Notes under the pieces: model-generated
What the model saw: only the letters and a program-made list of their open reading frames with translations
Told to the model about the DNA's origin: nothing
Databases searched by the model: none
Made by a program: the position numbers and the translations under genes
DNA from: Leptolyngbyaceae cyanobacterium RM1_1_2
GTDB taxonomy: Bacteria > Cyanobacteriota > Cyanobacteriia > Phormidesmidales > Phormidesmidaceae
NCBI GenBank assembly: GCA_012032345.1
Contig: JAAUQI010000014.1
Coordinates: 32,775 to 96,774, forward strand
Length of the DNA: 64,000 nucleotides
Direction of reading: 5' to 3'
Shown: in pieces, positions 30,895 through 38,654 of the stretch
Layout: each line of letters begins with the position of its first letter
Position numbering within the stretch: the stretch's first letter is position 1

Positions 30895-31359
30895 CTAGGT
30901 GGCTGGAGAAAATCCCATTTTGTCCACAGCGCTGCGGGTAAAGTTAAGGCGCTGCTCAAAGTCGAGCGCCTTGATCTGCTCGACAAACTCATCTGTCTCA
31001 GATGGCAGCTCATAGTCATCGGGAACAGAGATGATCTCACCAGACTCAATACCTTTTGCTAGCAGCAGCCAAAGCTCTAGCTTGCCGCTGCTGCTCAGGG
31101 CGCTGTACTCACGACTGAAGGGGCTGTCAGTACCCTTGGCAATATCGCGCTGGGCCTGTAGCTGCTCGTCCTGAGACAGCAGCTTAACGCGATCGTAAGC
31201 GACAGAACCCATAGCCTCAGCGCTGTTGGCCGGAGCGGGCTGGAGCTGCTCCTTGATATCTAGATAGCCATACCACAGCAAAGCCAGCTGCGTATCAGCA
31301 TCAAACTTCTGAAAAATCTCTAATGATTGTTTAACGGCATCACTGGCGATGTAAGCCAT
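30895..31359 (-). CDS. Helical carotenoid protein (HCP), OCP N-terminal-domain homologue
   Basis: 154 aa comprising only the all-helical carotenoid-binding domain of the orange carotenoid protein. AALLWY-type residues are kept: Trp29 and Tyr32 in LALLWYGYLDIKEQL and Trp97 in SGKLELWLLLAKGIE correspond to carotenoid contacts of OCP. The C-terminus DFEQRLNFTRSAVDKMGF matches the end of the OCP N-terminal domain. HCPs quench singlet oxygen or carry carotenoid, and some quench phycobilisomes; which type this is cannot be told here. No OCP or C-terminal-domain homologue is adjacent. GAGGTTTC precedes the ATG as a ribosome binding site. Confidence 0.92.
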   Translation of the reverse strand: MAYIASDAVKQSLEIFQKFDADTQLALLWYGYLDIKEQLQPAPANSAEAMGSVAYDRVKLLSQDEQLQAQRDIAKGTDSPFSREYSALSSSGKLELWLLLAKGIESGEIISVPDDYELPSETDEFVEQIKALDFEQRLNFTRSAVDKMGFSPAT

Positions 31360-31722
31360 AGAAACCTCCTATTGATTACGTCAAAAAGTCAGAATTAATC
31401 GTGACTCTGCTAGCATGTTTACAAAAATAAACAACAATAGAAACTTGCCAAGGGGGTAGATCCTAAGAGGCTTTTGGCAGGAGTTTTATCTCTGAGGAGA
31501 GACAGCGTTAGGCTGTTTGTTTAGTACCTCAGAGCGAGTTTGATCCCAAAATTTATACCTATGTAGCGAAAGGCAGAAGGTAGAGGGATGAGGGATGAGA
31601 GATGAATAGGATGCTGATCACGTAGAGATTCAGCGATCTGAGTTGTTCTAACCAAACTGCGGTTTGCTGTAGAAACAGTTTCAGCAGGATAAGCTGAGAA
31701 AGGCTCCTTACGCATTTTGCTT
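31360..31722. other. Divergent intergenic region between the HCP gene and moaE
   Basis: About 360 bp. It must hold the promoters of both divergent genes. A weak palindrome (CTCTGAGGAGAG near 31490) is the only structure I see. A 64-codon minus-strand frame (31521-31715) has no recognisable features and is not called. Confidence 0.4.
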
Positions 31723-32217
31723 ATGACCGCTAATCTGTCGTCTACCGTTTCTAAACCTGCCGCTAACTCAGGCGATCGCTTTGCGATTACCTTTGCCCCT
31801 CTATCTTTAGAGACGGTCTATCAGCAGGCCGATCAGTCTGCCAACGGTGCGATTGTGGTCATGAGCGGCATGGTGCGTGACAACACCGAGGGTCGGCCTG
31901 TGGTGTCTCTGGAGTATCAGGCTTACGAGCCGATGGCTTTAGAAATTTTCCGGCAAATTGGGGTCAACGTCCGCCGCCAGTGGGCTGACGTAAACAGCTT
32001 GGTCATTCACCACCGCACGGGCAAGCTTGCCGTCGGAGAAATCAGTGTTTTGGTCGCGGTAGGCTGTCCTCACCGCTCTGAGGCGTTTGCGGCCTGTCAG
32101 TATGCCATTGATACGCTAAAGCACAACGCCCCCATCTGGAAAAAGGAGTGGTATAGCGAGCTAGATGGTACACTTCATAGCACCTGGGTAAGCATTGGAG
32201 CTTGCGAAGAGGAGTAA
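31723..32217 (+). CDS. moaE: Molybdopterin synthase catalytic subunit MoaE
   Basis: Converts precursor Z (cPMP) to molybdopterin together with the sulfur carrier MoaD. Family motifs: ANGAIVVMSGMVRDNTEGRP, LEYQAYEPMALEIF, VIHHRTGKLAVGEISVLVAV, HRSEAFAACQYAIDTLKHNA and PIWKKEWY with the expected active-site lysines. The ATG at 31723 gives 164 aa; a TTG two codons earlier is possible. No other moa gene is nearby. The recombinase fragment begins immediately after its stop. Confidence 0.95.
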   Translation: MTANLSSTVSKPAANSGDRFAITFAPLSLETVYQQADQSANGAIVVMSGMVRDNTEGRPVVSLEYQAYEPMALEIFRQIGVNVRRQWADVNSLVIHHRTGKLAVGEISVLVAVGCPHRSEAFAACQYAIDTLKHNAPIWKKEWYSELDGTLHSTWVSIGACEEE

Positions 32218-32218
32218 T

Positions 32219-32490
32219 GTGCCGTCAACCGTTGGCTATTGCCGTGTAAGCAGTCGAGAGCCAAGCGACAACACCGCCGCTCTGGAGCAGCAGAAGGCCC
32301 GTGTTAAAGAAGCAGGGGCCGAAGAGATTTTGGTGGATGTAGAGTCCGGTCGGTCTGGACGAGAAGATGAGAGGCCAGAGTTTCAACGACTTATGCACCT
32401 GGTGGAGCAGCAGCGTGTAGAAAAGGTAATCGTTACCCGTTTAGACAATACTTCCTATGTGCCCGCAGCCGAACAAAGGCTTGTCAGTGT
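32219..32490 (+). pseudogene. Truncated serine recombinase (resolvase/invertase family)
   Basis: The N-terminal part of a large or resolvase-type serine recombinase: VGYCRVSSREPS holds the catalytic-serine region, followed by AALEQQKARVKEAGAEEILV, SGRSGREDERPEFQRLMHLV and VEKVIVTRLD. The similarity to the family stops at about 32448, and the insertion sequence starts at 32491. A GTG at 32219 with AGGAG five bases upstream is the probable original start. The C-terminal DNA-binding part is absent from the window, so the gene is dead. Confidence 0.85.
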
Positions 32491-33910
32491 CAGCAATTCT
32501 CATTTTAGGAAATAGCTGTTCAAGCTCCCAAAATGTCGGTATTGTAAGAACATCTGAAACAGCCAAGAGAGTCAGAACCGTTGAGAGAGCGGGGATTGTT
32601 TGACACTATAGTGGGTTCATTTCGCCAAGTGCTGTCATCGCTACCGGACAAGCGCACGGGTAAGAATAGTTGCTATGGCATGGAAGATGCGGCGTTAAGC
32701 GCGTTTAGCGTGTTCTTCACCCAAACCCCGTCGTTTCTGTCCTATCAACGGATGATGGGGGGCAGCAAAGGTCACAGTAACGCCCAAAGTCTGTTTGGGG
32801 TGCATCAGATACCGAGTGACAACCAGATTCGGGCGTTGCTCGACCCCGTACCACCCGAGCAGGTGTTTCCTATCTTCGAGGAGATCTTGCAGGTGTTGGA
32901 GCAACAGGGACAATTGAAGGGATGGCGCTCGTTTGCAGATACCCTGCTGATGGCGATGGACGGCACCGAATACTTCGCTTCGAGCCAAATCCATTGTCCG
33001 CATTGTTCAACGCGCCAGTTGAGGTCAGGGGAGACCCACTATTTCCATAGTGTGGTCACTCCAGACTTTGTCTGTCCGGGGCAATCTCAAGTGATTCCGT
33101 TGGTGCCTGAGTTTGTTGTGCCCCAAGATGGTCATGACAAACAGGATTGTGAGAATGCCGCCGCCAAACGGTGGTTGTTGCGGTACGGAGAATGCTACAG
33201 TGCCTTAAAGGTAACGGTTTTGGGTGATGACCTCTACTCTCACCAACCCTTGTGTCAGCAGCTTTTAACTCAACAGTTCAACTTCATCTTGGGATGCCCC
33301 CCGGAGTCTTACACGACCCTTTATGAACATCTCGAAGGCATTGATTTACCGACCGTAACGACCAAACGTTGGACTGGGAAGGTCGAGGAAACCTATACTT
33401 ACCGCTATCTCAACGGAGTACCCCTCAAAGATGGCGATGATGCTCTGCTGGTGAATTGGTGCGAGCTGACGGTCAGTCGCTCTGACGGCAAAGTGATTTA
33501 CAAAAATTCGTTTGCTACCAACCACCTAATTACCGACAACACTGTGGCAGAGGTTGTTTTAGCAGGTCGTGCCCGTTGGAAGCTGGAAAACGAGAACAAT
33601 AACACGCTCAAAACCAAGGGCTATAATCTGGAACACAATTTTGGGCATGGCAAGCAGCATCTCGCTTCATTCCTGGCGACCCTCAACATCCTGTCCCTCC
33701 TGTTCCACACGTTGCTCGAACGGCTCGATGACAAGTACAAGCTCCTACGTTCCCACTTGCCCACCCGCAAAACCTTCTTCGATGACTTGCAAGCGTTAAC
33801 CCGTTATCTCTATTTCGAGAGTTGGGATCACCTGCTCACCTTTATGCTTGAAGGTCTAGAGTTGGAGATCCCGCCCAACACCAGTTGAAATTCCATACTG
33901 AGAATTGCTG
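32491..33910 (+). mobile_element. Insertion sequence with a DDE transposase (ISNCY-like)
   Basis: About 1,420 bp. The left tip CAGCAATTCTCATTTTAGG (32491-32509) and, inverted at the right, CAGCAATTCTCAGTATGG (33910-33893) share 12 identical terminal bases and further imperfect matches. They bracket the transposase. No target duplication is visible: the left flank is a broken recombinase, and the right flank is an inverted copy of the element's own left 85 bp. Confidence 0.75.
32581..33888 (+). CDS. DDE transposase of the insertion sequence
   Basis: 435 aa with an RNase-H-like DDE arrangement: LLMAMDGTEYF (first Asp), KVTVLGDDLYSHQPL (second) and RARWKLENENNNTLKTKGYN (Glu). CPHCSTRQ is a zinc-knuckle-like CxxC. 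The ENENNN...GYNLEHNFGHG stretch resembles IS4-superfamily ISNCY transposases; the exact family is uncertain. Start TTG at 32581. The frame is uninterrupted, so it may be active. Confidence 0.85.
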   Translation: MRERGLFDTIVGSFRQVLSSLPDKRTGKNSCYGMEDAALSAFSVFFTQTPSFLSYQRMMGGSKGHSNAQSLFGVHQIPSDNQIRALLDPVPPEQVFPIFEEILQVLEQQGQLKGWRSFADTLLMAMDGTEYFASSQIHCPHCSTRQLRSGETHYFHSVVTPDFVCPGQSQVIPLVPEFVVPQDGHDKQDCENAAAKRWLLRYGECYSALKVTVLGDDLYSHQPLCQQLLTQQFNFILGCPPESYTTLYEHLEGIDLPTVTTKRWTGKVEETYTYRYLNGVPLKDGDDALLVNWCELTVSRSDGKVIYKNSFATNHLITDNTVAEVVLAGRARWKLENENNNTLKTKGYNLEHNFGHGKQHLASFLATLNILSLLFHTLLERLDDKYKLLRSHLPTRKTFFDDLQALTRYLYFESWDHLLTFMLEGLELEIPPNTS

Positions 33911-34102
33911 CTGACTCTCTTGGCTGTTTCATACTGAATCCTCTTTGGCTACCCCCGATTAGGCTGGGCAAACACCGTTTGCCCCTAGGCAAGTCACCTA
34001 TCTTTGAATCGGGGTTATACGATTCGGATTTGGTATCAGATGTCCTTACAATACCGACATTTTGGGAGCTTGAACAGCTATTTCCTAAAATGAGAATTGC
34101 TG
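33911..34102 (-). repeat. Inverted copy of the IS left end, interrupted by a MITE
   Basis: Reading from 34102 leftward, this region repeats the first 85 bp of the IS (32491-32575) with one mismatch, once the 104-bp MITE and its 3-bp duplication are removed. It abuts the IS right tip directly at 33910/33911. It is either a relic of a second, inverted IS copy or part of very long inverted ends. Confidence 0.85.
33932..34035. mobile_element. 104-bp MITE, copy 1
   Basis: Non-coding. Ends TACTGAATCC and GGATTTGGTA are imperfect inverted repeats. Inside are GGGCAAAC/GTTTGCCC and CCCCGATT/AATCGGGG stems. TCA occurs on both sides (33929-33931 and 34036-34038). The intact mirror arm at 32551-32575 shows the empty site with a single TCA. 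Identical to 58759-58862. Confidence 0.9.
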
Positions 34103-34340
34103 TCTTTTCCTCCAGCAAAGCAGCTAAGCCGCCCTGACGGTAGAGAGCTAGCCAACGAGTAGGGGTAGCCGGACTGCGGCTGAGGCGACGGCTGATCTCT
34201 TGGCGATAGCGGATTTGCCCAGTTTTGATCCACCACAGCATTTGCAGGCGTTCTTTGCGAGCACCACTCTTAGCCCGTTTGAGGCTTCTCTCCAAGAACT
34301 CAATACTTTCGGCAATCTCAAGTACGAAGGGTCTTGCCAT
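34103..34340 (-). pseudogene. Helix-turn-helix N-terminal fragment of an IS630-type transposase
   Basis: About 79 codons from ATG 34340: MARPFVLEIAESIEFLERSL, then KSGARKERLQMLWWIKTGQ, EISRRLSRSPATPTRWLALY and RQGGLAALLEEK. This is the winged-helix part that precedes the DDE domain in IS630-family transposases. The frame runs into the IS end copy at 34102, after which the translation is meaningless. The catalytic part is missing on the other side of the IS, so a deletion accompanied the rearrangement. Confidence 0.8.
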
Positions 34341-34396
34341 GGCTATGACCGGGGGCAGTTGTACTCTTTCATTATGCTGGCCTTCATTTTGGATTG

Positions 34397-34594
34397 GTAT
34401 AAGCAGATAGCCCCCTGAGAACCAACTGACAGGCTCTGACCAACTGCTGGGCTATGCTCTGCCAGGTATAGTTTTCAAACACAAATTGCCGAGCGCGCTA
34501 TCCCATTGCGATCGCCCGCTCAGATTGATCAAGACAGGTAAGCAAGGCCGATGCGATCGCATCGGCATAGACGTACAACTCAGCGCCCTTGTCT
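34397..34594 (-). pseudogene. C-terminal remnant of a family 4 glycosyltransferase
   Basis: Read on the minus strand, one frame gives ADAIASALLTCLDQSERAIA, MG, a TAG stop (34500-34498), then RARQFVFENYTWQSIAQQLV and RACQLVL. The MG-x-RARQFV-ENYTW-IA pattern is the usual end of GT4 enzymes. The rest of the gene is gone. It contains a HIP1 site (34554-34561), so it looks native, unlike the island to its right. Confidence 0.8.
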
Positions 34595-34793
34595 AAAAGT
34601 GTGACAAAGTTTTTTTACAGCCTAGTCAGTTGATCTAGCCGCAAAACGCAGAACTGATGGTAACCGCTAATAGCAATGTATACAAATGTTAATCAAGCCC
34701 TTGTTTTTTTGAAGAACTCGGTTAGATTCTACAAAGCGAATCATAATTTGTCTTCAGACTTATCAGCCCGAGAAGTTTTAGAACTTTCTATAT

Positions 34794-35867
34794 ATGTCGT
34801 CGTCCCAATTGCCAATTAGGGCAAGTAATTTACCTTCACCTTTAGCAGAAAAAAACGGATGGCCTTGGGTTATTCAGAGTGATGAGTTAAACAAACCAGA
34901 GAATTACGAAATTGACTGCCCTCTTATCAGCATTGTTACACCAAGCTACAATCAAGGTCAGTTTATTGAAGAAACTATCCGCTCAGTTCTACTACAGAAC
35001 TATACAAACATAGAATATATCATTATTGATGGAGGTAGTTGTGACGATACACTCGAAATAATCAAAAAATACGATCGGTGGATCAGTTACTGGACAAGTG
35101 AGTCAGACGAAGGGCCATCCGAGGCAATCAACAAAGGATGGAACAGAGCGAGAGGAGAAATTCTTGCTTATATCAACTCAGATGACGCTTACTTACCCAA
35201 TGCGTTGCTTTCTGTTGCCAAAGCTTTTCACGAAAATCCACAAGCTTCTGCAATATGTGGAAATGAGATCAGAGTTGATAAAAGCGGATTTTTCATCAAG
35301 AAATCAGAAATAAAAAATGTTAGTTATTTAAGCTTACTAAACCTAGAATTCATTCCACAGCCCTCTACTTTTATTCGAAGAAATATAATTAAATCAGTGG
35401 GAGGAATAAACACGAAAATAAAATACATATTCGATTTTGAGCTTTTGCTGAGAGTTTCTCGACAAGAACCTATAAAAGAGATCAGAGATTGTTTAGCTAT
35501 TACTAGATGGCACGACGAAACCATTACTGTAACAAGACGTTCAAAAATAGGAGAGGAACTTGTTACTCTTGTAACTGATGAGTTGTCTGATGAAGAACTT
35601 TATTTTGAAAAATCCGAAAAGACAGACTTGCTTGTTAAAGTCAATTTATTAGCTCTAGCCCTATGTCTTGAAGAAGGAAAATTGCTTAAATCCTTAAGAT
35701 ATGCATTCAATTTATCTTTGATACTTCCTGTCTACAAATTCATAATAAAGATTATTTATATATACGTTTTAGAATCGTATCGATTCTTTAAAAAAGCTTT
35801 ATCTATTAGGAAAAAGCTTACTTTAACAAAAAACAAAAAGCATTGGTCTAATTTGAGTTTAATTTGA
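34794..35867 (+). CDS. Family 2 glycosyltransferase
   Basis: 357 aa with a GT-A domain: PLISIVTPSYNQGQFIEETI, YIIIDGGSCDDTLEIIKKYD, ISYWTSESDEGPSEAINKGW, GEILAYINSDDAYLPNA (the DxD-like SDD) and FIPQPSTFIRRNIIKSVGG. It transfers a sugar to a growing cell-surface polysaccharide; donor and acceptor are unknown. The AT-rich composition and absence of HIP1 sites differ from the flanking chromosome. The C-terminal 80 residues are hydrophobic/basic and could touch the membrane. It precedes a GT4 gene with an 18-bp gap. Confidence 0.9.
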   Translation: MSSSQLPIRASNLPSPLAEKNGWPWVIQSDELNKPENYEIDCPLISIVTPSYNQGQFIEETIRSVLLQNYTNIEYIIIDGGSCDDTLEIIKKYDRWISYWTSESDEGPSEAINKGWNRARGEILAYINSDDAYLPNALLSVAKAFHENPQASAICGNEIRVDKSGFFIKKSEIKNVSYLSLLNLEFIPQPSTFIRRNIIKSVGGINTKIKYIFDFELLLRVSRQEPIKEIRDCLAITRWHDETITVTRRSKIGEELVTLVTDELSDEELYFEKSEKTDLLVKVNLLALALCLEEGKLLKSLRYAFNLSLILPVYKFIIKIIYIYVLESYRFFKKALSIRKKLTLTKNKKHWSNLSLI

Positions 35868-35884
35868 ATACGGGATTGGGCTGT

Positions 35885-36979
35885 ATGCGGATTTTATACG
35901 ATGGACTTGTATATGCGGTTCAACCCGCCGGAGGTATTAATCGCTACTTTAAAAATCTGATTGCACACTTGCCTGACAATATTCAACCGACGCTTACTCT
36001 TTGTAAACCTTTAAGTGTTGACTATCCCGCTCATACAAATCTTAAGATTAAAACAAATTCACAGCTAGAAAGTTTGCCAGATCGCCTCTCTCTTCTATTG
36101 GCAAGACTCTATTTCAGAAACACTATTGATTTTACGAATTTCAATGTCATTCATCCTACTTACTACTGTTTATTCTCGCGCCAAAAGCTTAAAGAAATTA
36201 AAATTCCGATTGTTTTAACTGTTTGGGACATGATTCATGAAATTTTCTCAGAAGAAATTGATCCTAAAGGTTACCATATTCAAATGAAGCAGCAAGCAAT
36301 TCTAGCTGCAGATGCAATATTATGTATTTCAGAGAATACCAAAAAAGACTTGATGGAGAGATATCCAATCTCTGAAGACAGGATAAGAGTCACATACCTT
36401 GCTTCAGAAATAGATATTCACATGTCTTATGGAAATGAAATTGTCCCCTGCCAGTCTTACTTTCTCTATGTAGGAAAACGCTCAGGATATAAAAACTTTG
36501 ACTGTTTGTTGGAAGCTTTTGCAAAATCTGTTTCTGTCAAATCAAATTTATCACTCTGTGTTGTAGGTTCTCCGTTTAGTAAAGCTGAAAAGGAGAAAAT
36601 TTCTGCTCTAAAGCTTTGGAGTTACATTGAACACTATGGATATGTAAACGATTTGCACTTAGCTAAACTCTATCGCTGTAGCAGAGGGCTCGTTTATCCT
36701 TCGCGCTACGAGGGATTTGGTATCCCACCTTTAGAAGCCATGGCTTGCGGAACGGTAGTAGTAGCTGCAAATTGCTCTAGTTTACCAGAGGTTGTAGGGA
36801 ATTCTGGTATACTCTTCAACCCAAATTCGGCCTCCGATCTAGCAGACATAATGCTTTCTTTAGTCAGCAATTCTACAAAGCGAACTTCTTTAATTGAAAG
36901 CGCTTGTAGGAGAGCAAAATTGTTTAGCTGGGAGAAAACTACTGCTCAAACAGCAAAGTCATACCAGCAAATCTGCTGA
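35885..36979 (+). CDS. Family 4 glycosyltransferase (GT-B fold)
   Basis: 364 aa from ATG 35885 (MRILYDGLVYAVQPAGGINRY); an in-frame TTG at 35864 would add seven residues. The C-terminal nucleotide-sugar site is complete: YFLYVGKRSGYKNFDCLLEA, LVYPSRYEGFGIPPLEAMAC (the ExF/E7E region) and LPEVVGNSGILFNP. The N-terminal AGGINRYF matches mannosyl/rhamnosyl-type GT4 enzymes, but the substrate cannot be assigned. Base composition is as AT-rich as in the gene before it. Confidence 0.92.
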   Translation: MRILYDGLVYAVQPAGGINRYFKNLIAHLPDNIQPTLTLCKPLSVDYPAHTNLKIKTNSQLESLPDRLSLLLARLYFRNTIDFTNFNVIHPTYYCLFSRQKLKEIKIPIVLTVWDMIHEIFSEEIDPKGYHIQMKQQAILAADAILCISENTKKDLMERYPISEDRIRVTYLASEIDIHMSYGNEIVPCQSYFLYVGKRSGYKNFDCLLEAFAKSVSVKSNLSLCVVGSPFSKAEKEKISALKLWSYIEHYGYVNDLHLAKLYRCSRGLVYPSRYEGFGIPPLEAMACGTVVVAANCSSLPEVVGNSGILFNPNSASDLADIMLSLVSNSTKRTSLIESACRRAKLFSWEKTTAQTAKSYQQIC

Positions 36980-37019
36980 TAAGTAGCTGGGCCTAACCAA
37001 ATGTCACACCGGTAGCTGA

Positions 37020-37087
37020 TTACGACTCCGCTCAATCAGATGGACTGCTTTCCTAGCCGGAAATCAAGGGTTGAGCGGAAGTCGTAA
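37020..37087. repeat. Inverted repeat between the GT4 gene and the Wzy-like gene
   Basis: TTACGACTCCGCTCAA (37020-37035) pairs with TTGAGCGGAAGTCGTAA (37071-37087) over 16 bp with one bulge. The GC-rich stretch 37085-37130 that follows stands out in the AT-rich island. It could be a small mobile repeat or a transcript-end structure. Confidence 0.6.
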
Positions 37088-37183
37088 GCCTGACGGCTGG
37101 CTGCGCCTACGCAACGCGTCTGCGCCAAGAGAAGACCTGTCTTAAGATTATTGTGCTTGTCTACTTACTGCCTGGTACAACAT

Positions 37184-38590
37184 ATGAATCTAAATACTAG
37201 AGATTATTTAACTCGATTTGCTATTTATCTTCTACCTCTGACGGCTTTTCAATTCCAAGAAGGAGGCTATGGAATCATTCAATTATCGCTTCCTATTGTT
37301 TTATTGTTGTTCGTCATATCTATTAGTAAAGTTACTTCTTTAAAGTCATCTTTAGAGAAAAGTGTTTTGCTGAAAATAGCTATTTGCTTTTTTTTGATCT
37401 GTATATTCTCAACAAGCTTAAGCATTTATTTGGGCGAAGAAAACAGTTCTCTTTATAAGTCTCTTGGAGTGCTAACTTCATTAGCTGTTTTTTTTGCTTC
37501 CTACTACAGCTTTTCTACTTCAAATAAAGACATATATAGAACATCTATTTTTTTAAGAGACTATTTCAATATTTCCCTCTTTATCTCCGCTATGGTTATT
37601 TTAGAATTCTTGATTCACAAAGTATCAGGCAATAATTATATTTACGATTTCATGAACTATTTCCGTCATTTCATACCTTATCCGAAAGCTCAGTTTTTGG
37701 ATTTAACATCTTTGGGGAGATACAAAGGAATTTTGAATGAAACTGGCGAACTTGGTCTCTACACTTTACCTTCGCTATCTGCATATTTATCGGGACTTTC
37801 TATAAGCAAAAGAAATTTAGTTAAAGATGTTGTATGCATAGTTTTGTTCTCATTTTCTACCTTTTTAGCTAATTCTTTCGTGTTTAATGCTTTATTGATA
37901 CTGATTTTTTCTCTTGCCTTCCTGAGAAGTAGAAGTCAATTTCAGAGAAGTCTGATAGCGCAGAAAGTTATTAGAACAGTCTTGGGAATAGTAGCTGTAA
38001 TAGTATCCCTAAGCATTGTATATTACTTTCAAAACTATCTAAGCATTTCTGTTCAAGAGAGAATTAGCGACTTACAAGCTTTTTATGAAACTGGTTATTA
38101 TGATAACAGTAGTAATTTAAGCGTTCAGGTTATTTTAAATAGCTACAAGGCAACGGTATATTCTTTACAGAAAAACTTCTTGATTGGAATTGGTTTAGGA
38201 AATATTGACAAGCCCTATAATGTTGTAGCCACAGCACAAAATATTTCTACTCGCCTGAATCAACATGACGGATACTCTATGCTTTTCAGACTTTTAAGCG
38301 AAACAGGAATTACTGGTACTCTTTTATTTTTATCTTTTTTCTATATTCGACTTTCCCAAGGATTTAATGCTCTTATTTGTACTTCGACAAAAAAGCTTGT
38401 TTTCTGCTCTGAAAGCCAATACAGTGAGGCATTACGAATAAATAGTATGATTTGTTCGGCTTCTACTATTTGTTTGGTTTACGCCTTGTCAAATTTTCCA
38501 ACGTATTGGAACTTGGTTTTACCACTGCTAATGGGTCTTGTTGTAAAGCCAAATTTCTTTAGAGTAATCTACTTCAAAGAGAAAATTTAG
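37184..38590 (+). CDS. Wzy-like O-antigen/exopolysaccharide polymerase or ligase (multi-pass membrane protein)
   Basis: 468 aa from ATG 37184; an upstream TTG at 37151 is less likely. About ten hydrophobic helices are visible, with a larger loop near residues 290-370 that contains KNFLIGIGLGNI and LNQHDGYSMLFRLLSETGIT, the type of periplasmic loop seen in WaaL/Wzy proteins (G-G-N followed by H-x-x). The sequence is very diverged, as is normal for polymerases. Its place among glycosyltransferases supports repeat-unit polymerisation or ligation. Confidence 0.75.
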   Translation: MNLNTRDYLTRFAIYLLPLTAFQFQEGGYGIIQLSLPIVLLLFVISISKVTSLKSSLEKSVLLKIAICFFLICIFSTSLSIYLGEENSSLYKSLGVLTSLAVFFASYYSFSTSNKDIYRTSIFLRDYFNISLFISAMVILEFLIHKVSGNNYIYDFMNYFRHFIPYPKAQFLDLTSLGRYKGILNETGELGLYTLPSLSAYLSGLSISKRNLVKDVVCIVLFSFSTFLANSFVFNALLILIFSLAFLRSRSQFQRSLIAQKVIRTVLGIVAVIVSLSIVYYFQNYLSISVQERISDLQAFYETGYYDNSSNLSVQVILNSYKATVYSLQKNFLIGIGLGNIDKPYNVVATAQNISTRLNQHDGYSMLFRLLSETGITGTLLFLSFFYIRLSQGFNALICTSTKKLVFCSESQYSEALRINSMICSASTICLVYALSNFPTYWNLVLPLLMGLVVKPNFFRVIYFKEKI

Positions 38591-38654
38591 TCGTCCTTAT
38601 TATTAAAATATAAGCCAAGACTTTTCTTTCAGCAATTTATAGGATTTCGAGAAA

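Noticed and set aside
31521..31715. 64-codon minus-strand frame upstream of moaE
   Set aside because: No features, and it lies in the divergent promoter region.
33932..34035. MITE as a Tc1/mariner (IS630) element with a TA duplication
   Set aside because: The empty site in the mirror arm has no TA at this place; a 3-bp TCA duplication with TA...TA as element ends fits both copies.
33828..34340. 170-codon minus-strand frame as one gene
   Set aside because: Only the first 79 or so codons are an IS630 helix-turn-helix; the rest is accidental translation through the IS end and the MITE.
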